In this document: one piece after another, positions 15,856 to 24,928 of the stretch
How the letters are laid out: every line of letters starts with the position of its first letter
How positions within the stretch are numbered: the stretch's first letter is position 1
Origin: Nocardia fusca NBRC 14340
GTDB taxonomy: Bacteria; Actinomycetota; Actinomycetes; Mycobacteriales; Mycobacteriaceae
DNA: 64,000 nt
Direction: 5' to 3'
Assembly (NCBI RefSeq): GCF_001618425.1
Contig: NZ_BDCU01000031.1
Location: 124,001-188,000 of the forward strand
Program-made: the position numbers and the translations under genes
Notes under the pieces: generated by a model
What the model saw: only the letters and a program-made list of their open reading frames with translations
What the model was told of the DNA's origin: nothing
The model's database searches: none

Positions 15856-16677
15856 CTGAACCTTTCGCTCGCGCCCCCGTCTTCCTCCGACGTTGTGACG
15901 GCCGTTCTCCGGCGCCGAGAGAAATAGGAACTGCGCAATTCGACGCCGACAGTACGATTCCTTCGCCCCGTGCCATGGGGCGGGGCGCAAGTAATCAGAA
16001 ACAATCTTTGCTGTTACGACATGAAGGCGGCAGGGGCGTCGGACTCCGCACGGGCGAAGGCAGGCAACAGGTAGTCATTGTTCTTTCTGGGTGAAGGATG
16101 GGTTGCTGTCACGCGAATGCTTCACGCTCGGGATTTTTCAGCTCGATTTCGTCCCCCGAAACGCAATGATCATCATAGGGTCGAGTCCGGTGCTCGTCGC
16201 AGATAACAATCAGTCCGAGCCAAATGGAACATGCTCGGCCGCGCCGCACCCAGAACTCCGATTCTGTCGGGGGAATGCGGATCGGTTTGCGCGGGAGCGT
16301 GCCGATGAGCGGTGGCGCCCGACGTCGGTACCCCAGCCGTACTGCCGTGTCGGCAGTGTTCGTTCGCGTCGGCGGTCCGAACCGTCGCCTGGTGGTTGAC
16401 AGGTCTCGTGTTACCGGTCACACTTCCCCAAGTTGACATGACTGTCACGTCAGATAGGGAAGTGCCGAGGAGGCAGCATGACCGCATCCGTAACCGACAT
16501 ATGCGAGCTGGGTCGGCACGCGGGCGATCGGGTTCGCCGGGGGAGCGAGGACGAACGACCGGCCCGGATCGCGCGTCGCTGAAGCACCGGCCCGGCTCGC
16601 CCGAATCTTCGATCACACCGCCTGCGAGGCGGCGATCATCCCTGCCGTCCGCATCTCCTCACACCCTGGGAGCGACC
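15856..16677. other. Intergenic, partly low-GC, no gene recognised
   Basis: Bases about 16090-16230 are clearly poorer in GC than the surroundings, like the toxin-like gene beside them, which suggests acquired DNA. No convincing gene was found. TTGACA occurs at 16396-16401 and 16433-16438. A dyad TGACA-N4-TGTCA lies at 16434-16447, about 230 bases before the binding-protein gene, and may be an operator of the Liv-type operon. Confidence 0.45.
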
Positions 16678-17913
16678 ATGAAACGTACTCTCGCCGTGGG
16701 CCTGACAGCCCTGTGCGCCACCGCCGCCCTCACCGCCTGTTCGGGTCGCGACACCGCGACCGTGTCGGGTGATTGCGATCCCGGCATCACCGATACCGAG
16801 ATCAGGTTCGGTACCAGCCTCATGCAGTCCGTCGCCGGTGCGCAGGCCACCGCGGCGACCGCGCTGTTCGACGAGATCAACGCCGCGGGCGGAGTCGCGA
16901 TGGGCGACGGCAAGTCCCGCACGATCGTGTACACCGCGATGGACGACGGCTACGACCCCGCGCGCACCGTCGGCAATGTGCGGGCGCTGGTCGAACAGGA
17001 TCAGGTGTTCGCCATCCAGAATCTGATCGGCACCGCCTCGATCCTCGCCGTCGTCGACTACCTGACCCAGAAGAACGTGCCGCTGGTGTTCCCGATGACC
17101 GGCACCGACGAACTCCTCACCACGCGCGACAAACGTCCCGTCGTCGCCGGAGCGGTGAATCCGCAGACCGGATGGGAGGTGTCGGAACGAGCCGAGCAGA
17201 TCCGGCGCGACCATCCGCAGGCGAAGATCGCGGTCCTCTACCCGAACGACAGCCTCGGCGTCGGGAGCCTCGACGCACTGAAGTCCGCACTCGAGGGCAG
17301 TGGAACCCGGATCGTCGCCGAGCAGTCCTACGAGCAGACGACGCCGTCGGTGGACTCGCAGATCGTCAACCTCGCGAGTTCCGGCGCCGACGTCTTCGTC
17401 AACTTCGCGACCGCGAGCTTCGTGACCCAATCGCTGAAGAAGGCGAACGAGCTGAGCTGGAAGCCCGACACCTACATCTACTCGGGCGCCACCGACACGA
17501 ATTTCGTGCTCGCGCCGGCCGGCCCCGGTGCCGCGGAAGGGATCCACTCCTTCTACTGGATCTACGACGTCAGCAGCACCGAGCACGACGCCCATCCGGG
17601 TGTGCGGAACTGGCGGGCGTTCGCCGAGCGCAACGCGGGCAAGGTGAAAACCACCGACACCATCGCGGCCACCGGATACAACACCGCCCAGCTGCTCGTC
17701 ACCGCCCTCGAACAGATGAAGGGCTGCACGCGCGCCGACCTCCTCGACGCGGTCGGGAACATGCGGGGCGTCACCACCGACCTGTCCATCGAAGGCGTCA
17801 CCTTCGACACCACGCCGGACTACCCGTACGTGATCACCTCCATGGCACCGATGACGTTCCGCGACGGCAGCTGGCACTACGACGCTGTGATCACGCGCGG
17901 CACCGAGGGATGA
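16678..17913 (+). CDS. Liv-type ABC importer substrate-binding lipoprotein
   Basis: A 411-residue type I periplasmic binding protein, the extracellular receptor of a branched-chain-amino-acid-type ABC importer. The lipobox is visible at the end of the signal peptide, ATAALTACSG, so it is lipid-anchored at the Cys. The mature protein begins with TDTEIRFGTSLMQS and includes AATALFDEINAAGG, the usual Leu/Ile/Val-binding pattern. GGGAG (16668-16672) precedes ATG 16678; the longer open frame upstream has no signal peptide. Genes for both ATPases and both permeases follow with overlaps. The ligand may be an amino acid, amide or aromatic acid; sequence alone does not tell. Confidence 0.92.
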   Translation: MKRTLAVGLTALCATAALTACSGRDTATVSGDCDPGITDTEIRFGTSLMQSVAGAQATAATALFDEINAAGGVAMGDGKSRTIVYTAMDDGYDPARTVGNVRALVEQDQVFAIQNLIGTASILAVVDYLTQKNVPLVFPMTGTDELLTTRDKRPVVAGAVNPQTGWEVSERAEQIRRDHPQAKIAVLYPNDSLGVGSLDALKSALEGSGTRIVAEQSYEQTTPSVDSQIVNLASSGADVFVNFATASFVTQSLKKANELSWKPDTYIYSGATDTNFVLAPAGPGAAEGIHSFYWIYDVSSTEHDAHPGVRNWRAFAERNAGKVKTTDTIAATGYNTAQLLVTALEQMKGCTRADLLDAVGNMRGVTTDLSIEGVTFDTTPDYPYVITSMAPMTFRDGSWHYDAVITRGTEG

Positions 17914-18710
17914 CGACCGTGCCGGACGTAGCTGCCGCCGGGGCGGTACCCGCACTGCGCGTCGAGAAGGTGCGCCTGCGCTTCGGGGGCGTCGTCGCGC
18001 TCGACGGGCCCTCGTTCACCATCGAACCCGGCCACATCGTCGGGCTCATCGGCCCCAACGGTGCGGGTAAGACGACACTGTTCAATTGCATCAGCCGCCT
18101 CTATCAACCGGATTCGGGACGTATCACCTTCGGTGACACCGATCTGCTGGCCCTGCCCGCGGCCCGGATCGCCGAGGCCGGGATCGCGCGCACCTTCCAG
18201 AACATCGGGCTGTTCCCCACGATGTCGGTGGTGGAGAACGTGCTCACCGGTGCGTACTCGCGCACCCGGGCCGGATTCGTCCGGACCGCCCTCGGACTGC
18301 CGGTGACCCGGCGGGAGGAGCGTCGCGAACGCGAACAGGCGTGGTCGCTGCTCGATTCGATGCAGCTCGCGCAGGTCGGACTGGAGCCGGCGGGGAACCT
18401 GCCCTACGGCACCCTCAAGCGGATCGAGCTCGCCCGGGCACTGATGCAGCAACCGAGGCTGCTCATGCTCGACGAACCGGCGAACGGGCTCATCCACGAG
18501 GAGGTGCTCGAGCTCGCCGCCACGGTCCGCGCCCTGTGCGACGAATGGGGATTCTCGGTGCTGCTCGTCGAGCACCACATGGGCATGGTGATGTCGATCT
18601 CGGACCGGGTGGTGGTGCTCAACTTCGGTCAGAAGGTCACCGAGGGCGAACCCGCCGAGGTGGCAGCGCATCCCGAGGTCGTCGAAGCGTACCTGGGAGG
18701 TGCGGCGTGA
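17910..18710 (+). CDS. livG: LivG-type ABC importer ATP-binding protein
   Basis: A 266-residue ATPase of the branched-chain-amino-acid-type importer. It has Walker A GPNGAGKTTL, the LivG-typical IARTFQNIGLFPTMSVVENV Q-loop block, the signature variant LPYGTLKRIELARAL and Walker B LLMLDEPANGL. The H-loop is VLLVEHHMGMV. The signature lacks the canonical SGGQ, which is normal for part of the LivG family. The ATG overlaps the stop of the binding-protein gene by 4 bases (ATGA), which fixes the start; a much longer frame upstream is antisense noise within that gene. It pairs with the LivF-type ATPase next to it. Confidence 0.93.
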   Translation: MTTVPDVAAAGAVPALRVEKVRLRFGGVVALDGPSFTIEPGHIVGLIGPNGAGKTTLFNCISRLYQPDSGRITFGDTDLLALPAARIAEAGIARTFQNIGLFPTMSVVENVLTGAYSRTRAGFVRTALGLPVTRREERREREQAWSLLDSMQLAQVGLEPAGNLPYGTLKRIELARALMQQPRLLMLDEPANGLIHEEVLELAATVRALCDEWGFSVLLVEHHMGMVMSISDRVVVLNFGQKVTEGEPAEVAAHPEVVEAYLGGAA

Positions 18711-19414
18711 ACCTGCTCGACGTCGAGGGGCTGCACGCCCGCTACGGCAGCGCGGAAGTGCTGCACGGCATCGACTTCGCGGTGCCCGCCGGTGAGGTGA
18801 CGGTGGTGCTCGGCGCGAACGGGGCCGGGAAGACCACCATCCTGCGGTCGATCTGCGCGATGGTGCACACCACCGGGCGGATCGTGTTCGACGGGCGCGA
18901 TATCTCCGGCCTGCGCACGGATCGGATCGCCCGCCTCGGCGTCGCGCACGTGCCGCAGGGACGAGGAACATTCGGCGACCTGACCGTCGAGGAGAACTTG
19001 CGGATCGGCGGATACACGACCTCCACCGCGGCCACCGACCGGGCGATCGATCGGTGGTACGACTTCTTCCCGCGGCTGCGAGAGCGGCGGCGCCGGCCCG
19101 CGGCCGGGCTCAGCGGCGGCGAGCAGCAGATGCTCGCCATCGCCCGGGCCCTGGTGGCCGGACCGCGGTTGCTGCTGCTCGATGAGCCCTCGCTCGGACT
19201 GGCGCCCCGCATCACCCAGGAGGTGTTCCGGGCGCTCGCCCGGATCAACGCGGACACCGGCACCACGATTGTCGTCGTCGAGCAGAACGCCCACCTCGCG
19301 CTCGACATCGGCACCTCGGCGGTACTCGTCGACGCCGGTCGCGTCGTCGCCCAGCGCCCGGCGGAGAGCCTCGCGCGTGACGAATCGGTGCGGCGCGCCT
19401 ATCTCGGCTATTGA
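18707..19414 (+). CDS. livF: LivF-type ABC importer ATP-binding protein
   Basis: A 235-residue ATPase and the second nucleotide-binding subunit of the importer. Walker A is GANGAGKTTI, the LivF Q-loop block is VAHVPQGRGTFGDLTVEENL, the signature is LSGGEQQMLAIARAL and Walker B is LLLLDEPSLGLAP. The H-loop reads VVVEQNAHLAL. It starts at a GTG that overlaps the livG-type stop by four bases (GTGA). The length and all motifs are normal for LivF. Confidence 0.93.
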   Translation: MNLLDVEGLHARYGSAEVLHGIDFAVPAGEVTVVLGANGAGKTTILRSICAMVHTTGRIVFDGRDISGLRTDRIARLGVAHVPQGRGTFGDLTVEENLRIGGYTTSTAATDRAIDRWYDFFPRLRERRRRPAAGLSGGEQQMLAIARALVAGPRLLLLDEPSLGLAPRITQEVFRALARINADTGTTIVVVEQNAHLALDIGTSAVLVDAGRVVAQRPAESLARDESVRRAYLGY

Positions 19415-19431
19415 GCACAGGAGATCTGTTC

Positions 19432-20316
19432 ATGCAAGTCTTTGCGCAACAAGTGGTGGACGGGCTGACGTGGGGCGCGCTGTACGCCGCGTTCGCGCTC
19501 AGTATCGTCCTGGTCTACCGGGCGTCCGGGATCGTCAACTTCGCCCAGGGCGAGATGGCGATGGTCTCGGCGTTCTTCGCGTGGCAGTTCCACCAGTGGG
19601 GTGCCCCGCTGTACCTCGCGATCGTGGGTGCCATGGTGGTGGCATTCCTCGCCGGCGCCGCTACCGAGCGGGTGCTGATCCGGCCGCTCGCCGGGTCGCC
19701 GGACCATATGCCGCTCGTCATCATCACGCTCGGACTGATGCTCCTGCTCAACAGTGCCGCCGGCTGGATCTGGGGAGTGCAGAGCAGGGAGTTCCCGGCA
19801 ATGGTGTCGGGGCCGGTGATCACGCTGGGCCCGGTCGTGATGTCCCGGCAGTCCGTGGTGATCGTGGGCGCGGTCGTGGTGGTCGCCGCGCTGCTGTTCG
19901 TGCTGTTCCAACGGACGCGGGTGGGGTTGGCGATGCGGGCGGCCGCCGGTAACCCGGACTCGGCGCAACTGATCGGCGTGCCGGTCGGCCGGATGTTGAT
20001 GATCGGCTGGGGGCTGGCCGCCGCCATCGGAGCGCTCGCCGCGTCCTTGGCGGCGCCGCAGTTGTTCCTCCAGCCGAATATGCTCGTGGCGTCGCTGATC
20101 TACTCGTTCGCGGCCGCTGTCCTGGGCGGGCTCGACAGCCCGGTCGGCGCGATCGTCGGCGGTCTGTGCGTGGGGGTGGCCGAGAACCTCGCCGGTACCT
20201 ATATCTCCTGGATCGGCCACGATTTCAAGCAGGCGGTCGCGCTCGTCCTCATTCTCGGCGTGCTGTTGCTGAAGCCCGAAGGGCTGTTCGGCGCCCGGAA
20301 GGTGGCACGGGTATGA
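19432..20316 (+). CDS. livH: LivH-type ABC importer permease
   Basis: A 294-residue permease with about eight membrane helices. The N terminus VVDGLTWGALYAAFALSIVL and the conserved VNFAQGEMAM segment identify LivH. The EAA-like loop TRVGLAMRAAAGNPDSAQLI lies in the second half and contacts an ATPase. I use ATG 19432 with CAGGAG nine bases upstream, not the TTG overlapping the livF stop. The C terminus LLKPEGLFG is also standard for the family. Confidence 0.93.
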   Translation: MQVFAQQVVDGLTWGALYAAFALSIVLVYRASGIVNFAQGEMAMVSAFFAWQFHQWGAPLYLAIVGAMVVAFLAGAATERVLIRPLAGSPDHMPLVIITLGLMLLLNSAAGWIWGVQSREFPAMVSGPVITLGPVVMSRQSVVIVGAVVVVAALLFVLFQRTRVGLAMRAAAGNPDSAQLIGVPVGRMLMIGWGLAAAIGALAASLAAPQLFLQPNMLVASLIYSFAAAVLGGLDSPVGAIVGGLCVGVAENLAGTYISWIGHDFKQAVALVLILGVLLLKPEGLFGARKVARV

Positions 20317-21431
20317 GGATGTTCGAACTACTCCGCCGCCCCCGCGCCGAACTCGACGCGCCGGTGTGGCTCTCTCGCGCCACGATGATCCTGGTCGTGC
20401 TCGTCGCCGCGGTGGCGCCACTGGTGTCCGCGCCGTATGTGAACTTCGATCGCTCGATGGTGCTGGTGTACATCGTCGTCGGGCTCGGACTGAACCTGTT
20501 GACCGGCAACACCGGCCAGATCTCTCTGGGCCACGGCTTCTTCTTCGCGCTCGGCGCGTACCTGAGCGCCGTGCTGGTGGAGAACCACGGGGTGCCGTAT
20601 CTGATCCTGATCCCGATCGCGTTCGCGGTCGGCTATATCGTGGGCTATCTGTTCGGGCTGCCGGCGCTGCGGTTGCACGGTCTCCGGCTGGCGCTCGCCA
20701 CACTGGGTCTCGCGCTGGTGACGCCCGCGGTCATCAAGCGGTTCGAACACGTCACCGACGGGCAGGCGGGTATCAATATCTTCGGTGCCGAGGCCCCCGA
20801 GTTCACCGGACTGGCCCGGGACCAGTGGGTCTACTATCTGTGCCTGGTCGTGGCGCTCGTCGCGTACCTGGTGGTGCGCCGCCTCGCCACCGGCCGGATC
20901 GGGCGCTCGCTGATCGCGATCCGGGACTACGAAGCGGTCGCCACCACCCTCGGTGTGCCCGCGACCCGGACCAAGACAACGATTTTCGCGTTCAGTGCCG
21001 GGCTCGCCGGGGTGGGTGGTGTGCTCTACAGCTTCGTGGTCCAGTACGTGGGCCCGGAGGCCTTCGGGCTGCCGCTCGCGATCGCCTTCATCACGATGAT
21101 CGTCGTCGGTGGGCTCGGCACGGTGCCCGGGGTGGTGTTCGGCGCCTTCTTCGTCGTGTACGTTCCGCAGTGGACCGCCGACATCAACCAGTCGGCCGCC
21201 GGAATCACCTACGGTGTGGCGCTGATCCTGTTCATCTTCGTCCTGCCCTACGGAGTGATCAGCCTCGTACGGCAGGGATTCGGGCCGGTGGTCGCGCGCA
21301 TCCCAGGCCGCCGCCGCGGCGGCCCTGCCGCGGCGGGCGCCGCACGACCGTCCACGCCGGGCGGCGGACCCGAGGTCGTGGAGGAACGGGAGGTCGACGA
21401 ATCCGCCGCCACGCAGCTGCGCACGTTGTGA
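20313..21431 (+). CDS. livM: LivM-type ABC importer permease
   Basis: A 372-residue permease with about ten membrane helices. The LivM hallmark GLNLLTGNTGQISLGHGFFF is present, as is the EAA-type loop RIGRSLIAIRDYEAVATTLG before the last helices. The ATG overlaps the livH stop (ATGA), giving MRMFELLRRP. The last 60 residues (after VARIPGRRR) are a polar Gly/Pro/Glu-rich tail not needed for transport. It is the final gene of the five-gene importer operon; a strong hairpin follows at 21595-21623. Confidence 0.93.
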   Translation: MRMFELLRRPRAELDAPVWLSRATMILVVLVAAVAPLVSAPYVNFDRSMVLVYIVVGLGLNLLTGNTGQISLGHGFFFALGAYLSAVLVENHGVPYLILIPIAFAVGYIVGYLFGLPALRLHGLRLALATLGLALVTPAVIKRFEHVTDGQAGINIFGAEAPEFTGLARDQWVYYLCLVVALVAYLVVRRLATGRIGRSLIAIRDYEAVATTLGVPATRTKTTIFAFSAGLAGVGGVLYSFVVQYVGPEAFGLPLAIAFITMIVVGGLGTVPGVVFGAFFVVYVPQWTADINQSAAGITYGVALILFIFVLPYGVISLVRQGFGPVVARIPGRRRGGPAAAGAARPSTPGGGPEVVEEREVDESAATQLRTL

Positions 21432-21594
21432 GCACGCTCGCTCGGCCGGCCGCCGCCGTCACCCCGGGGTTTCGGCTGCGGTATCCGGGCCGGCAGTCAT
21501 CGTCCGGGGTGCTTCGCCTGGATCTCGCCGACCGTACGTATTTCGCCCAGCGGGTCACGCGCCCGAATCGACAGTAGGCCGAATCCGCTTCGGG

Positions 21595-21623
21595 AGAGCC
21601 GCGCCGGCCGCCGGCGCGGCTCT
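21595..21623. terminator. Strong hairpin between convergent genes
   Basis: AGAGCCGCGCCGG and its exact complement form a 13-bp stem with a CCG loop, midway between the convergent livM-type and lipase genes. It would serve both transcripts. Confidence 0.75.
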
Positions 21624-21656
21624 GCCGAACGAAACCCACTGTCGTCGACGACTGTT

Positions 21657-23039
21657 CTAGGCGCACTCGTTCGGTGCGGGCTCGCCGCGTAGGCGCGCGT
21701 CGAGCCAGTCGAACGCACCGGGGAATCCCGTGGTCAGACCGGTCACGTGTTCACCCGGCTCGCTGCGGAAGACTGCGGGGACACCGCGATCGCACTGAGT
21801 GCGATGCAGCTGCTGCGCCCCCTCGAGCGGAATCCAGAGGTCGTGGGTGGCGTGGTAGATGTACAGCGGCACCGCCGACGTCCGGTCGCTGAGATCGGTG
21901 CGCGCGAAGATATCGTCGGCGACGGCGCTGTCGAGCGGATGGGGGATATTCGCGGCGATTTCGAGCGGTATCCCGACCACACCCAGCGGGCCGAGCGCCT
22001 CACCGCACACATTGTTGAGCGGCGATGTGGCCACCCATTGGGCCAGATGGTTCATGTTGGCGAGGATTTCGGGGTGTTCGCGGGCATAGGCGAGCACGAC
22101 CGCCAGCAGCACTCCGGAGGCGAACTTGCCGTCGAAGCTGTTCGCGACGACCCTGTTGTCGGTGACGAGTCCGCCCATCGACGCGCCCACCACCACATCG
22201 GCCAGTTCCGGCGCGTAGTCGTCGAGCAGCATGGCTGCCGCGTACGAGGCGATCGCGCCCCCGGAGTAGCCGGTCAGTGCGAAACGGCTGGGACCGAACT
22301 CGGATCCGGGCAGCGAGCGCACGGCGCGAATGCTGTCGAGGATGATGTGCGCGGCGACGTTCGGTTCCGCATAGGCCATGAACGGGCCTTCGTGATCGGG
22401 AATCAGCACCGCGTACCCACGGTCCACCGCCGACGCGGTCGTCGGTGTCAGCGCATCGATGGCACTGCTGCTGGTGCCGTCCTCGCCGTGCGCCATCGCA
22501 TACCCGGGCGTACACCGCAGGCCGAGGGAGTTGATCGGCTTGTTGTCCACCAGGACCGGCCGGCTGCCGGGACCTGTCCACGCCGCCGCCGGAACCACCA
22601 GGGTGGCCGTCCCGAAGGAGGGTGCACCCGCCGCGGCCGTCGATCGGAACTTCATCAACACGACGCGGCCCACCGGTGCCTCGATCCGCGGCGCGGCGAT
22701 CGCGGTGATGTCCCGCTGTTCGATCACCGCACCGGCGGCCAGCGGGTCCAGTCCGGCCGGCCAGGTGTCGAAGATCGGGTCGCCCGTCGGCGGCGACTGC
22801 ACCGCGTGCCACAGTGCTGCCAGTTGCGGCGGCAGATCGCCGATGGGCGGTGTGGGGGCGGCGGGCAGGGCCGGCGGGGGAAGGGCATCGTCGATACCGC
22901 GCTGCAGGCCGGAGGGGACCGGTGGGGTCGGCACCTCCTCGGCGACCGCCGCCGGCTGTCCCGCAAGGAGCAGGCAGCATGCCGTGGTCACACCCGTCAG
23001 CGCCCGCGCGAGACCTGTTCGCGCACGGACCCAATTCAT
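21657..23039 (-). CDS. Secreted lipase (LIP family, alpha/beta hydrolase)
   Basis: A 460-residue secretory lipase of the fungal/actinobacterial LIP type, hydrolysing triacylglycerols or other esters outside the cell. The signal peptide is MNWVRARTGLARALTGVTTA through AAVAEE. The nucleophile elbow is LTGYSGGAIASYAA (Ser in GYSGG). The C-terminal ATHDLWIP and GEHVTGL blocks probably supply Asp and His. GAGAGG seven bases upstream of ATG 23039 fixes the start. Two Cys pairs (RCTPGYA; NVCGEAL, QCDRG) suit an exported protein. Its usual length in nocardiae is about 400-460 residues, so it appears complete. Confidence 0.9.
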   Translation of the reverse strand: MNWVRARTGLARALTGVTTACCLLLAGQPAAVAEEVPTPPVPSGLQRGIDDALPPPALPAAPTPPIGDLPPQLAALWHAVQSPPTGDPIFDTWPAGLDPLAAGAVIEQRDITAIAAPRIEAPVGRVVLMKFRSTAAAGAPSFGTATLVVPAAAWTGPGSRPVLVDNKPINSLGLRCTPGYAMAHGEDGTSSSAIDALTPTTASAVDRGYAVLIPDHEGPFMAYAEPNVAAHIILDSIRAVRSLPGSEFGPSRFALTGYSGGAIASYAAAMLLDDYAPELADVVVGASMGGLVTDNRVVANSFDGKFASGVLLAVVLAYAREHPEILANMNHLAQWVATSPLNNVCGEALGPLGVVGIPLEIAANIPHPLDSAVADDIFARTDLSDRTSAVPLYIYHATHDLWIPLEGAQQLHRTQCDRGVPAVFRSEPGEHVTGLTTGFPGAFDWLDARLRGEPAPNECA

Positions 23040-23528
23040 AGAGCTACCTCTCGAGATCGGTGAATCTGTCTTCGGGTCATCGCCGTCGAAGACACGCAGA
23101 AACCCGCCGCGCGCCCGCAGTTCGTCTCGGCGAAATGCGTTGGTGTGCACGCTGGTCGGGTGACTCGAGGATATACGTTCCGGCCGGTGGCCCGATCACC
23201 GAGCGTCAGGTTCGGACTTTTCACCACGGTCTCGCGATGCCGTGTGAATCCGCCACAAACACCTCGGATGTGCCACGTACTCGTTCGTTCACCGCGTGGT
23301 GCGAATCGCACGACCCGGACATCCGGTTCGTGCTGAGTGAGGGCGCACGCAGCTCCCGGAGTCACCACCGCCGATCCAGCAGGAAGGGCCCTCGAAGACC
23401 GACCCGAGCCGGAAGGTGCCGGCCGCGGCATCCTCGAGGGCCCCGGCTCCCGGCCACCGCGATCCGGCCGGGGGTCGCCGACCTGCTCGCAGCGGCCGGC
23501 TACCTGTGGGTTGAATGAGCTCCGCTAC
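23040..23528. other. Intergenic, no gene recognised
   Basis: This is the upstream region of the lipase and the downstream region of the ArsR/AHSA1 operon. The open frames have no protein-like features. It contains a long-range hairpin at 23386-23443 listed separately. I could not identify the lipase promoter with confidence. Confidence 0.5.
23386..23443 (-). terminator. Probable terminator of the ArsR/AHSA1 operon
   Basis: GGGCCCTCGA (23386-23395) and TCGAGGGCCC (23434-23443) pair perfectly over 10 bp. The 38-nt loop can fold into a small GCCGG/CCGGC stem. It lies 86 bases beyond the arsR-type stop. Confidence 0.45.
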
Positions 23529-23864
23529 TCATTCCCCGTTGTCCAGCTGTCTACGTAATGCGTCGAGTGGGCCGTCCCAGTCTCGCGCCATCGCGGCCAG
23601 GAATTGCTGCGCCACTTGCATGGGTGCGGAATCGAGGCGGTACCGGACGCGCCGCCGTTCCCCGGGTTCCGCGATCACCAGGCCTGTGTCGGAAAGCAGA
23701 GCGAGGTGTTTGGCGATCGCCTGTCGAGTGATGGGCAGTCGATCGGCGAGATCGGTCGCGGTGGCCGGGCCGCCCGTGGCGAGGGCGGCCAGGACCGATC
23801 GCCTGCTCGGATCGGCGAGAGCGACGAAGACCCGTTCGGCGGTGGTTTCCTGGTCAGGCTGCAT
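23529..23864 (-). CDS. ArsR-family transcriptional repressor
   Basis: A 111-residue winged-helix repressor: VFVALADPSRRSVLAALATG, then TATDLADRLPITRQAIAKHL (recognition helix) and the wing GERRRVRYRLDSAPM. It has no cysteine metal site, so it belongs to the metal-independent ArsR subgroup that accompanies AHSA1/SRPBCC genes. ATG 23864 is chosen because it lies 11 bases inside the end of the upstream AHSA1 gene; the longer frame is antisense noise. Two matching dyads over the operon promoter are its likely binding sites (see 24300-24350), implying autoregulation. Confidence 0.93.
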   Translation of the reverse strand: MQPDQETTAERVFVALADPSRRSVLAALATGGPATATDLADRLPITRQAIAKHLALLSDTGLVIAEPGERRRVRYRLDSAPMQVAQQFLAAMARDWDGPLDALRRQLDNGE

Positions 23865-24285
23865 CGAGGTACTGGACGAGTTCGGCGAGTTCGCTGGCCC
23901 AGCCGTCGGTGTTGCCGCCGAAGGCGATCCGATGCTCGTCCGCGGGGAGTTGCGCGAAACCGGTCTCCACCACGGTGAGCCGCGTGCCCGCGTCGACGGG
24001 CTCGAGGGTGAACTCGACGTAGGTGCGTCGCGGGTCGCCCTCGGGCAATCCGGAGATCTGCCAGGTGAATCCGAAGATGCTCGGCTCCTCCACCCGCTCC
24101 ACCCGCATATTCGCGGTGTGCCCACCCTCCCACGTCATCCGCGCCGCGCCACCGGGACGCAGGTCGATGGTCGCCGTGTTGCCGAACCAGGAAGCGAGCC
24201 CCTCGGCGGTGGTGATCGCGGCCCAGATCTTGGCGGGCGGGTGTGCGAGTTCGATAGTGCGGACGATCTGATCGGGGAATCCCAT
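23854..24285 (-). CDS. AHSA1/SRPBCC-domain protein
   Basis: A 143-residue single-domain SRPBCC (START-like) protein of the AHSA1 type. It begins VRTIELAHPPAKIWAAITTA and contains LASWFGNTATIDLRPGGAAR and VEFTLEPVDAGTRLTVVETG, the standard helix-grip pattern with a hydrophobic cavity. AAGGAG lies seven bases upstream of the ATG. It is the first gene of a two-gene operon with the ArsR repressor, a very common pairing. The ligand and physiological role of these proteins are largely unknown; small hydrophobic ligand binding is inferred from the fold. Confidence 0.9.
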   Translation of the reverse strand: MGFPDQIVRTIELAHPPAKIWAAITTAEGLASWFGNTATIDLRPGGAARMTWEGGHTANMRVERVEEPSIFGFTWQISGLPEGDPRRTYVEFTLEPVDAGTRLTVVETGFAQLPADEHRIAFGGNTDGWASELAELVQYLDAA

Positions 24286-24299
24286 TGCGTTCTCCTTTA

Positions 24300-24350
24300 T
24301 TGCAACCAGTTGGTTGCAATAAGATTATTGCAACCGAATGGTTGCGTCAA
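24300..24350 (-). promoter_or_regulatory. Promoter with two ArsR-type operators
   Basis: Minus-strand TTGACG (24345-24350) and TAATCT (24322-24327) are separated by exactly 17 bases. One dyad, TTGCAACC-GAAT-GGTTGCG (24328-24346), fills the spacer. A second, near-perfect dyad TTGCAACCA-GT-TGGTTGCAA (24300-24319) lies between the -10 and the ribosome site. Repressor bound at either would block initiation. Confidence 0.85.
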
Positions 24351-24403
24351 TAGCGGCTCGGTCTCCCATGAATCGAGCCCTGCCGCCGGGCGCAGTGGTG
24401 TGT

Positions 24404-24928
24404 TCAGGCGGACACGGTCCCGGCGAGAAGGCGCGCGGTCAGCCGCGCTCGGTAGCATTCCAGCGCGGCGAGTACCGCGAACACCGCCGCCAGCCCGGCC
24501 GCGGCGATTCTGAAATACTGGCCCACCTCGAATTCTGCTGCGGCACGTTCGATCTCGGCCAGCGTGTGTTCGTCGCGGCCGTCGAACAGGATTGTGGCGC
24601 GGGGCCACAGGTAGCTCACCGACAGCAGGAACTGGCCACTGACCAGAGCGGCCAGTGAGCAGGCGAGCCACCGGCGGGCGATGCGGTACCGGACCGCGAC
24701 CGCGCCGGCGATCAGTGCGGTGCCCAGCATCGCCGCGCCGAGTGGACGCATCACATCACCGACCGCGACGACGCTCATGAATTCCTGGGTCAGCTCGAGC
24801 GAGGCGGGCACATCACGGAAGATATTGGGATACAGCAACCATGTCTCGGTCGCGGTGGCGGCGAAGACGAAGGACGCGACGACGGCGTAGCCACCGAGCA
24901 CCGTCGCCGCAACAGTGAAGCGCTTCAC
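24404..24928 (-). CDS. Four-helix membrane protein of unknown family
   Basis: A 174-residue integral membrane protein with hydrophobic segments at about residues 6-26, 60-80, 88-110 and 140-160, and a loop between helices 3 and 4 containing DGRDEHTLAEIERAAAEFEV. I do not recognise a named family. It starts at GTG 24928, overlapping the stop of the preceding membrane-protein gene by 4 bases (GTGA). The two genes diverge from a two-component system, which suggests they are its targets (inference). Confidence 0.75.
   Translation of the reverse strand: MKRFTVAATVLGGYAVVASFVFAATATETWLLYPNIFRDVPASLELTQEFMSVVAVGDVMRPLGAAMLGTALIAGAVAVRYRIARRWLACSLAALVSGQFLLSVSYLWPRATILFDGRDEHTLAEIERAAAEFEVGQYFRIAAAGLAAVFAVLAALECYRARLTARLLAGTVSA

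Noticed and set aside
15856..16677. A gene in the 102-codon frame starting near 16091
   Set aside because: No ribosome site, no recognisable pattern, and the second half is Arg-rich frame noise.
16636..17955. A 439-codon minus-strand frame over the binding-protein gene
   Set aside because: Low-complexity Gly/Val/Arg composition typical of an antisense frame; the plus strand has a lipobox and a Liv-type binding-protein pattern.
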